This document shows, piece by piece, positions 57,226 through 64,000 of a DNA stretch of 64,000 nucleotides (position 1 is its first letter; each line of letters opens with the position of its first letter). Origin of the DNA: Rhodocyclus tenuis (lineage in GTDB: Bacteria > Pseudomonadota > Gammaproteobacteria > Burkholderiales > Rhodocyclaceae); assembly GCF_014197755.1 (NCBI RefSeq), contig NZ_JACIGE010000006.1, positions 62,001-126,000 on the forward strand, read 5' to 3'. The notes below the pieces were generated by a model. The model was not told the DNA's origin and ran no database searches. It saw only the letters and a list, made by a program, of their open reading frames with translations. Both the position numbers and the translations under genes were made by a program.

Positions 57226-60200
57226 ATGAAGAGCGAGACGAAACTCGGCCACCTCAACGCCTGGCTATTCCTTGCCGGAATCGGGGCGCTGCTGACGGCG
57301 TCGGCAACCGGACACGACCTGCTCTTCCACACGTTGGCCGAGCTGTTCGTCATCGCGCTCAGTTTCTCGATCTTCTCGCTGACCTGGGCGTGCCGGCATA
57401 ACCTGAACAGCAGCTACCTGATTGTTCTCGGCGCCGCCTACGGAAGCAGCGGCCTGGTCGACGCGCTGCACATCCTGACGGTCAGGGAACTGCAGCTGAT
57501 CCCGGCGCTGACCAGCAGCCAGCCCACCTGGTTCTGGCTGACGACGCGCTGCATCGAAGTCATCGCCGCGCTGGCCGCCCCGCTACTGATCGCGCGCAAG
57601 GTCGACTTTGGCCGTGCCGCGGCGGCTTTCGCCGCACTTGCTCTGGCCATCTACCTGGCCATCGGCTACGGCGGCTGGTCGGCAGCCCTTCCCGAGGGTG
57701 GCGGCCTGACGCCGATCAACAACGAAAATGAGACACTCATCATCGTACTGCTGCTCGGCGCGCATGCCCTGCTCTGGTATGTGCGCGGTGCCTTGCCGCC
57801 CGGCGTTTTCCCGCTCCTCGCCGCATCGCAGCTGCTGGCGCTCGTCACCGGCATCTGCCTGATCCGGCACAACACTTCCGGCGACTTCATCGCCGAACTG
57901 GGACACTACTGCCGCTTCGCTTCGGTGATCCTGATCTACGCAGCAATCGTGCTCACTGGCGTGCGTCGCCCTGCCCAGCAACTGCAGCAGGAACAAGCCG
58001 AAAAGGAATTGCGCCTGGCCCGCGTCAACAACAAGCTGCTCGCCAGCGAGGAGCGCAATCTGCGCGTGCAGAGCGTCGGTGGTTTTGGTGGCTGGCACCT
58101 CGACATCGCCGCAGACGAACTGACATGTTCTGACGAGGCCTACCGGATTTTCGGCATCCCGGCCGGCACGGCGATGAGCATGAAGAGCTTCCTGACCTGC
58201 GTGCACGCCGACGACCACGCCAAGGTATCGATGGTCTGGCAGGCGGCGCTGGCGCAGAGGGCGCCGTATGATCTTGAGCACCGCATCATCGCCGATGGAC
58301 AGATCAAGTGGGTTCGCGGACGCGCCGAGCTTGAACTTGACGACGATGGACGAGCGGTGGCCGCGTTGGGATCGGTACAGGACATCACCGAGCAACGGCG
58401 CTCCGAAGACGCCATCCGCACCAGCGAGGCCCGCCTGAGAAGGGCTGAGCTGGCGTCGGGATCCGGCAACTGGGAACTCCACCTGGACGCGCGGACGATG
58501 CATGCTTCGGAGGGCGCGAGCAAGCTGTATGGCGTGCCAGAAGGCAGTCTCGACTTAGAGATCGTGCAAAAGATACCGCTGCCCGAGTACCGGCCGTTAC
58601 TTGATGCTGCGTTGAGAAACCTGGTCGAACAGCAGATCCCCTACGACGTCGAGTTCAAGATCAGGGTGGCCGACAGCGGCGAAATCCGCGATATCCATTC
58701 GATCGCCATCTACGACGCGAGCACGCGCATCGTCTTCGGCATCATCCAGGACATCAGCGAACGCAAGCGCACCGAAGCCCGGCTGCAACTTGCCGCCGGC
58801 GTTTTCACGCACGCCCGCGAGGGCATCACCATCACCGACCCTGACGGCAACATCGTCGAAGTCAATGACGCATTCACGCGCATCAGCGGCTACAGCCGTG
58901 AAGAAGTGATCGGTCAGAACCCGCGCATTCTCAAATCCGGCCGGCAGCCACCCGAGTTTTACGAGGCCATGTGGCGCGAACTGAGCAGCCAGGGGCACTG
59001 GAGCGGAGAAATCTGGAATCGGCGCAAGGACGGCGAGATCTACGCCGAAATCCTCACCATCAGCGCGGTGCTCGACGGCAATGGCAAAACGCGCAACTAC
59101 ATCGCGCTGTTCACCGACATCACGCCGATCAAGGAACACCAGAAGCAGCTTGAGCGCATCGCGCACTACGACATCCTGACCGGACTGCCCAACCGCGTGC
59201 TGCTCGCCGACCGGCTGCAGCAGGCGATTGCGCAGAGCCAGCGGCGCGGACAGTCGGTGGCCGTCGCCTATCTCGACCTCGACGGATTCAAGGCGGTGAA
59301 CGACCGTCATGGCCACGATGTCGGCGATGAGCTGCTGATCGCGATCGCGCAGCGCATGAAGGAAGCGCTGCGCGAGGGCGACACCCTGTCGCGCATTGGC
59401 GGCGACGAATTCGTCGCCGTGCTGGTCGACCTGGAGCGGCCACAGGATTGTCAGCCGGTACTCGAACGCCTGCTGCGTGCCTCGGCGTCACGCATCGCGC
59501 TCGACGACCTGACGCTGCAGGTGTCGGCCAGTATCGGCGTCACCCTCTATCCGCAGGACGGTGCCGACGCCGACCTGCTGCTGCGTCATGCCGACCAGGC
59601 GCTCTACGTGGCCAAAGAGGCGGGCAAGAACCGCTACCATCTTTTCGATGTCGAGCAGGACGCGGCGGTGACGACGCAACGCGAAACGCTCAAGCATATC
59701 GAGCGCGCACTCGCACGAGGCGAACTCGTCCTCTATTACCAGCCCAAGGTGAACATGCAGAGCGGCGCGGTGATCGGTGCCGAAGCCTTGATCCGCTGGC
59801 AACACCCGGAGCGCGGCCTGCTGCTGCCGGCGGCCTTCCTGCCGGTGGTCGAAGGGCATCCGCTGGCGGTGGAAATGGGCGAGTGGGTGATCGACAGCGC
59901 ACTGCAGCAAATGGCCGAATGGCGTGCTGCCGGTCTGGATATTCCGGTCAGCGTCAACATCAGCGCGCATCAGTTGCAGCAGGACGACTTTGTTCCGCGA
60001 CTGAGCGCACTGCTGGCGCGGCATCCGCAGATTCCGGCGTCGCGGCTGCAGCTGGAAGTGCTCGAAACCAGCGCGCTGGAAGACGTGACACATGTATCCG
60101 GCGTCATGCGCGGCTGTCACGAACTCGGCTGTGACTTCGCGCTCGATGACTTCGGCACCGGCTATTCGTCGCTCAGCTACCTGAAACGCCTGCCGGCCGA

Positions 60201-60858
60201 GCTGATCAAGATCGACCAGAGCTTTGTGCGCGGCATGCTCGACGACCTCGACGACCTGGCCATCGTCGAAGGCGTGCTTGGACTCGCCGCCGCTTTCCGC
60301 CGCGGGGTGATCGCCGAAGGCGTCGAGTCGGTCGCCCACGGCGAACTGCTGCTGTCGATGGGTTGCCAGCAGGCCCAGGGTTATGCCATCGCGCGGCCAA
60401 TGCCGGGCGGCGAATTTCCGGAATGGGCTGCCAACTGGCGCCCCGACGCGGCGTGGACCGTCTGGAACAAGCGCTCGCCCTGTGCCGCTGATCGCGAGGC
60501 GGTTTTTGCCGAGGTTGAACTCGGGCACTGGCGACGCGCCATCGACAACCATCTCGCCAATCCGGAGGACGTCCGTTTGCCGGTTGAAGTCCACGACCGC
60601 CATTTCTGTCGCTGGCAGGAAACGGCCGCATCGACGCGCGGCCAAGAAGCCGGCTTTCAGTCCCTGCTGGCGGCGCATGCGCGCGTGCGCAGGGCGGCCG
60701 TGGAACCGGTCGAAGTTGAGCAGCACCCGGATAGCGACGAGCGCGCGGAAGTTGCGCGGCAACTGCAGATGCTGCGCACGCTGATCGATCGCTTGATCGG
60801 CGATCTGCGCAGCCTGTTGCGCACCGAGACTCCGACGCTTCCCGCGACGCCGCGCTAG
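57226..60858 (+). CDS. MASE3-PAS-GGDEF-EAL cyclic-di-GMP protein with CZB-like C-terminus
   Basis: This 1210-aa membrane-bound regulator has an N-terminal MASE3-type sensor with several TM helices ([18 protein letters not shown], ~1-250), then three PAS/PAC units (~285-640, the last with [18 protein letters not shown]). A GGDEF domain carries the intact motif RIGGDEF (~725), and an EAL domain has AEALIRW (~850) and the [17 protein letters not shown] block. The last ~110 residues ([10 protein letters not shown] … HDRHFCRW … HARVR) resemble a zinc-binding CZB domain. Both catalytic motifs look intact. Its stop shares the bases CTAG with the stop of the convergent receptor gene. Confidence 0.92.
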   Translation: MKSETKLGHLNAWLFLAGIGALLTASATGHDLLFHTLAELFVIALSFSIFSLTWACRHNLNSSYLIVLGAAYGSSGLVDALHILTVRELQLIPALTSSQPTWFWLTTRCIEVIAALAAPLLIARKVDFGRAAAAFAALALAIYLAIGYGGWSAALPEGGGLTPINNENETLIIVLLLGAHALLWYVRGALPPGVFPLLAASQLLALVTGICLIRHNTSGDFIAELGHYCRFASVILIYAAIVLTGVRRPAQQLQQEQAEKELRLARVNNKLLASEERNLRVQSVGGFGGWHLDIAADELTCSDEAYRIFGIPAGTAMSMKSFLTCVHADDHAKVSMVWQAALAQRAPYDLEHRIIADGQIKWVRGRAELELDDDGRAVAALGSVQDITEQRRSEDAIRTSEARLRRAELASGSGNWELHLDARTMHASEGASKLYGVPEGSLDLEIVQKIPLPEYRPLLDAALRNLVEQQIPYDVEFKIRVADSGEIRDIHSIAIYDASTRIVFGIIQDISERKRTEARLQLAAGVFTHAREGITITDPDGNIVEVNDAFTRISGYSREEVIGQNPRILKSGRQPPEFYEAMWRELSSQGHWSGEIWNRRKDGEIYAEILTISAVLDGNGKTRNYIALFTDITPIKEHQKQLERIAHYDILTGLPNRVLLADRLQQAIAQSQRRGQSVAVAYLDLDGFKAVNDRHGHDVGDELLIAIAQRMKEALREGDTLSRIGGDEFVAVLVDLERPQDCQPVLERLLRASASRIALDDLTLQVSASIGVTLYPQDGADADLLLRHADQALYVAKEAGKNRYHLFDVEQDAAVTTQRETLKHIERALARGELVLYYQPKVNMQSGAVIGAEALIRWQHPERGLLLPAAFLPVVEGHPLAVEMGEWVIDSALQQMAEWRAAGLDIPVSVNISAHQLQQDDFVPRLSALLARHPQIPASRLQLEVLETSALEDVTHVSGVMRGCHELGCDFALDDFGTGYSSLSYLKRLPAELIKIDQSFVRGMLDDLDDLAIVEGVLGLAAAFRRGVIAEGVESVAHGELLLSMGCQQAQGYAIARPMPGGEFPEWAANWRPDAAWTVWNKRSPCAADREAVFAEVELGHWRRAIDNHLANPEDVRLPVEVHDRHFCRWQETAASTRGQEAGFQSLLAAHARVRRAAVEPVEVEQHPDSDERAEVARQLQMLRTLIDRLIGDLRSLLRTETPTLPATPR

Positions 60859-62522
60859 ACTTCGAAGCGGCTGACCGTCGTTCGCAGCTGGCTGGCCAGC
60901 GCCGTCAGTTCCCGCGCGGCCTCGGCCGTCTGCTGCGCCGCCGAGTTGTTTTCCTCGGACGCCTGCGCCACCTGTTCGACGCGCTGCGCAATCTGCTGGC
61001 TGGCGATGCTCTGCTCGCTGATCGCGCCGCCGATGTCCTGAACCACATCGACCACCTGTTTGACGCTGTCGCGAATCCGCTCGATGGCCGCGCCCGCCTG
61101 GCTCGCCAGCTCGACGCCGCGGCCCACCTGGGTGACGGCTGCGGCCATGGTGTCTACCGAGGCGTGCGTCTGCTCGTGAATCTGGCCGATCATGTCGCTG
61201 ATCTCGGTGGTGGCTTTGGCCGTGCGTTCCGCCAGCTGGCGGACTTCATCGGCAACAACGGCAAAGCCGCGTCCGCTTTCGCCCGCCCGTGCAGCCTCAA
61301 TCGCGGCGTTCAGCGACAACAGATTCGTCTGCTCGGCCACTTCCTTGATCACCTGCACCACCATCGAGATCTTTTCCGAGCTTGCACTGAGCAAGGCGAG
61401 CTTCGTCGCCGTCGAGCGTACCGTGCCGGCGATGTGATTGATTTCGGCGATGGCTTCCTCGACGACCCGCCCGCCATCGACCGACAGCTGCCCGGCGCGC
61501 TCGGCGATCGCCAGCGCCGAGCGCGTGCTGCCGGAAACCTGGCTGACGCTGACCGACATCTGCTCGACCGACGCCGCCATCGACGACGCCGACTCGCTGC
61601 CGCTGAGCGACGAGCTGGCCATCTGCTGCGCGGCACCGGCCAGCGCCTGCGCAGCGCCTTCGGTGCGCGCAACTGTCGTGACGATCTCGCTGACGACGCT
61701 GCGCAACTGCTCCTGCATCTTCTGCTGGTTGGCGATCAGGCTTTCGGTGTCGCCGGGCCTGACCAACATGTTCTGCCGCAGGTCGCCGCCGGCAATGCGC
61801 TGCACCATGAGGCGCGCATCGTTTGGCTCACCACCGAGGGTTTTCAGGATGCCGCGCGAGATGCGCAGGCCGAGAACGCCGAGCACGGCCAGTGCCACAA
61901 GCGCCATGCCAAGCAAGGCAAACATCGCCAGCCGGTCGAAGCGTTCGGCCTTGTCCCGCGATTCGCCGGCGATACTCACATTGAGTTCGATAACCGAGTC
62001 GAGCGTCGCTGCCGCCTTGTCGAAGGGCTGCAATGCTGCGGCCAGCGCCGTCGCATAATCCTGGCGGGCACTTGCGCGCTGTTCGTCGCTGCCGGCGCGG
62101 TTCGTCGCTTCGACCGCGGCCGTGATCCTTTGCTCGGCCACCTTCCAGCTGCCCCACTCAGCGACAAACCGCTGCCAGAGCGCCGCTTCCTCGGGGCTTT
62201 GCGGCAGCGGCGCGTAAATTTGCCAGCCTTTGTCGATGCGCTGCCAGATCGCTTCCTTGCGCTGCAGGACGGCCCGCAACTCATCGAGTTCGCCGTACTG
62301 ACCGATGGCGCCGCCGGCTCGCCGGTTTTCGGAACGGATTGCCGTCTGGCCTTCATCGATGATCGACAGGCCGATGATTGACTGCAGGCTCACGCCGCTA
62401 AGCTCGGCGAGCATCGCCGCCGCATAGTTCAGGCTGAAGATGCCGGTGGCGGTCACCGCGGCCAGGGCAAGCAGTCCGGCGATGACCAGCAGGCGCAGAC
62501 TCTTTCTTACCGTGGCAGCCAT
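60855..62522 (-). CDS. Methyl-accepting chemotaxis protein
   Basis: This 555-aa transmembrane receptor starts [16 protein letters not shown], with AAGGGGAA upstream as ribosome binding site. TM1 is about residues 9-34, a ~155-residue periplasmic helical ligand domain follows, then TM2 (~193-215), a HAMP segment and the cytoplasmic signalling domain. The hairpin tip is [20 protein letters not shown] then [15 protein letters not shown], diagnostic of MCPs. The ligand is unknown. No other che genes are in the window. Confidence 0.93.
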   Translation of the reverse strand: MAATVRKSLRLLVIAGLLALAAVTATGIFSLNYAAAMLAELSGVSLQSIIGLSIIDEGQTAIRSENRRAGGAIGQYGELDELRAVLQRKEAIWQRIDKGWQIYAPLPQSPEEAALWQRFVAEWGSWKVAEQRITAAVEATNRAGSDEQRASARQDYATALAAALQPFDKAAATLDSVIELNVSIAGESRDKAERFDRLAMFALLGMALVALAVLGVLGLRISRGILKTLGGEPNDARLMVQRIAGGDLRQNMLVRPGDTESLIANQQKMQEQLRSVVSEIVTTVARTEGAAQALAGAAQQMASSSLSGSESASSMAASVEQMSVSVSQVSGSTRSALAIAERAGQLSVDGGRVVEEAIAEINHIAGTVRSTATKLALLSASSEKISMVVQVIKEVAEQTNLLSLNAAIEAARAGESGRGFAVVADEVRQLAERTAKATTEISDMIGQIHEQTHASVDTMAAAVTQVGRGVELASQAGAAIERIRDSVKQVVDVVQDIGGAISEQSIASQQIAQRVEQVAQASEENNSAAQQTAEAARELTALASQLRTTVSRFEV

Positions 62523-62795
62523 TGCGTTCCCCTTGCGATCCATTGACGGGCAAAGCAGCACGCCGCGCATCAAGGCAAGAACGCAGCATCGCCAGCAGGG
62601 AAGCGGGGGTCTGTACTGTGGCGCACACAGGGGCAGGAACAAGCGCCCCCGTCGGCATCCGGCCCTTGGCAGTGACGACAGCAGCTTCGCCGCGAATGCC
62701 GGCCCTCTGCCGCGCCGCTTGCCGATCATTTCTGGACATCATTTCGGGCGCGGCGTAGCATCGCTGCCCCCGCCCCTGCCGCTGCGCCCTGACCC

Positions 62796-64000
62796 ATGTC
62801 TGAAGCATCACCCGCCCGCGCCTGCGGCATCGATTTCGGCACCTCCAACTCGACCGTCGGCCATTGGCGTCCAGGACAACCGACGCTGCTGCCGCTCGAA
62901 GACGGCAAGGTGACCCTGCCTTCGGTCGTCTTCTTCAACGCCGAGGACGACAGCACGCACTTTGGCCGCGCCGGTCTTGCCGACTATCTGGCGGGCTACG
63001 AAGGACGCCTGATGCGCTCGCTGAAGAGCCTGCTCGGCAGCCGCCTGATCGACGGCAAGACCGAGGTGCATGGCCGTTCGCTGCTTTTCCGCGACCTGCT
63101 CGGCAGCTTCATCGGCGAGCTGAAACGGCGCGCCGACCTGCATGGCGGGCGCAACTTCGAGCAGGTGGTGATTGGCCGGCCAGTCTTCTTCGTCGACGAC
63201 GACGCCGCGGCCGATCAGGCCGCCGAGACGACGCTCGCCGAGATCGCCCGCGCTGTCGGCTTCAAGGACGTCAGCTTTCAGTTCGAGCCGATCGCGGCGG
63301 CCTTCCATTACGAAACGACGATTGCGCGCGAGGAACTGGTGCTGGTTGCCGATATCGGCGGCGGCACCTCGGACTTCTCGCTCGTTCGCCTGTCGCCGCA
63401 GCGCGCACGCCGCGCCGACCGGCACGACGATCTGCTCGCCAACGGCGGCGTGCACATCGGCGGCACCGATTTCGACCGCCTGCTCAACCTGGCAAGCGCG
63501 ATGCCGCTGCTCGGCTACCGCAGCCAGTTGCGCAACGGTCGCGAACTGCCCTCGGGCATCTACTTCAATCTCGCCACCTGGCACACCATCAACTCGGCCT
63601 ATACGCGCCAGGTGCTCGCCGAGCAGAAGCGCCTCGCCATCGACGCACAGGAACCGGAAAAGGCCGAACGCCTGCTGACGTTGATCGACAAGCGCGCCGG
63701 CCACTGGCTGGCCAACGAGATGGAGCACGCCAAGATTGCGCTCTCCGAACACGACCGCACACTGCTCGATCTCGACCTGCTGGAAAGCGGTCTGCAACTG
63801 GCGATCACGCGCCAGGAATTCGACGACGCCACGGCGCCGCTGGTCGACAAGGTCGAGACCACCGTCGCCACGCTGCTGCGCGACGCCGGCGTCAGCGCCG
63901 ACGGCATCGACACGGTGTTCTTCACCGGCGGTGCCAGCGGTGTGCCGCGCCTGCGCCAGCGCATCGCCGCGCTGCTGCCGCAGGCGCGCGCGGTCGAAGG
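62796..64000 (+). CDS. Hsp70-like chaperone (YegD type), 3' end outside the window
   Basis: The first 401 codons are present. Actin-like ATPase motifs of Hsp70 are seen: ACGIDFGTSNSTVG (phosphate 1), LVADIGGGTSDFSLVR (phosphate 2) and VFFTGGASGVPRLR (adenosine). It lacks the classic DnaK spacing and fits YegD, a short DnaK relative of unknown clients. The start (MSEASPARACG) is the first sensible ATG. Confidence 0.88.
   Translation, partial: MSEASPARACGIDFGTSNSTVGHWRPGQPTLLPLEDGKVTLPSVVFFNAEDDSTHFGRAGLADYLAGYEGRLMRSLKSLLGSRLIDGKTEVHGRSLLFRDLLGSFIGELKRRADLHGGRNFEQVVIGRPVFFVDDDAAADQAAETTLAEIARAVGFKDVSFQFEPIAAAFHYETTIAREELVLVADIGGGTSDFSLVRLSPQRARRADRHDDLLANGGVHIGGTDFDRLLNLASAMPLLGYRSQLRNGRELPSGIYFNLATWHTINSAYTRQVLAEQKRLAIDAQEPEKAERLLTLIDKRAGHWLANEMEHAKIALSEHDRTLLDLDLLESGLQLAITRQEFDDATAPLVDKVETTVATLLRDAGVSADGIDTVFFTGGASGVPRLRQRIAALLPQARAVE

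Noticed and set aside
59488-60762. 424-codon open frame on the minus strand
   Set aside because: Antisense to the GGDEF-EAL region.

Overview
This 64 kb stretch is a high-GC, densely packed bacterial chromosome segment. The gene content suggests a betaproteobacterium, most likely of the Rhodocyclales. Supporting points are the order tig-clpP-clpX-lon-hupB, the hopanoid/squalene genes hpnCDE, small DUF3460 and QSregVF_b-type genes, a PEP-CTERM protein and a MASE3-GGDEF-EAL regulator. The taxonomic call is inference from gene content; no rRNA is present to confirm it.

Layout. 1-11.2 kb is a sulfur and amino-acid region. It holds the end of a cystathionine beta-synthase-like gene, a gamma-lyase/synthase and metQNI (methionine uptake). 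Facing them is an operon of rhodanese, serine O-acetyltransferase, XRE regulator, family 2A encapsulin shell (SrpI-like) and a SufS-type cysteine desulfurase with a ~220-residue disordered N-terminal extension. That operon is a sulfur-handling protein nanocompartment with its cargo enzyme and its cysteine precursor enzyme. A doubly anchored substrate-binding lipoprotein follows. 11.3-20 kb holds fabI, ppiD, an uncharacterised membrane protein-lipoprotein-lytic transglycosylase trio, a gap with clustered DnaA-box-like sites, and pepD. 20-29 kb holds six tRNA genes, a type II NADH dehydrogenase and the protein-quality-control cluster hupB-lon-clpX-clpP-tig. 29-45 kb holds hpnCDE, an orphan LolD-like ATPase head to head with tesA, a Pat-type ligase/acetyltransferase, clpB with a near-consensus sigma-32 promoter, an acyl-CoA transferase, azlCD and a PEP-CTERM GDSL hydrolase.

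45.1-55 kb is the accessory region: a chromosomal integron. The integrase gene, on the minus strand, is dead (one in-frame stop plus one frameshift). An attI-like core and five cassettes on the plus strand follow, each ending in a recognisable attC. The cassettes are AT-richer than the chromosome. They encode unknown proteins: a 206-aa protein, a 68-aa protein, a coiled-coil/two-TM protein, a DUF2971 protein, and an unusually large 687-aa protein with a PD-(D/E)XK-like nuclease N-terminus and a CxxC...HxxC cluster. Two IS1182-like insertion sequences interrupt the array; the first sits in the crossover core of an attC.

55-64 kb returns to chromosomal genes: a monooxygenase-fold membrane protein, a CNNM/CBS (CorC/HlyC) protein, a large MASE3-PAS-GGDEF-EAL-CZB-like protein, a chemotaxis receptor and the start of a YegD-type Hsp70.

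The two most interesting parts are the encapsulin-cysteine operon, which shares a candidate operator motif between its two promoter regions, and the integron cassettes, above all the 687-aa nuclease-like one, a candidate defence gene.
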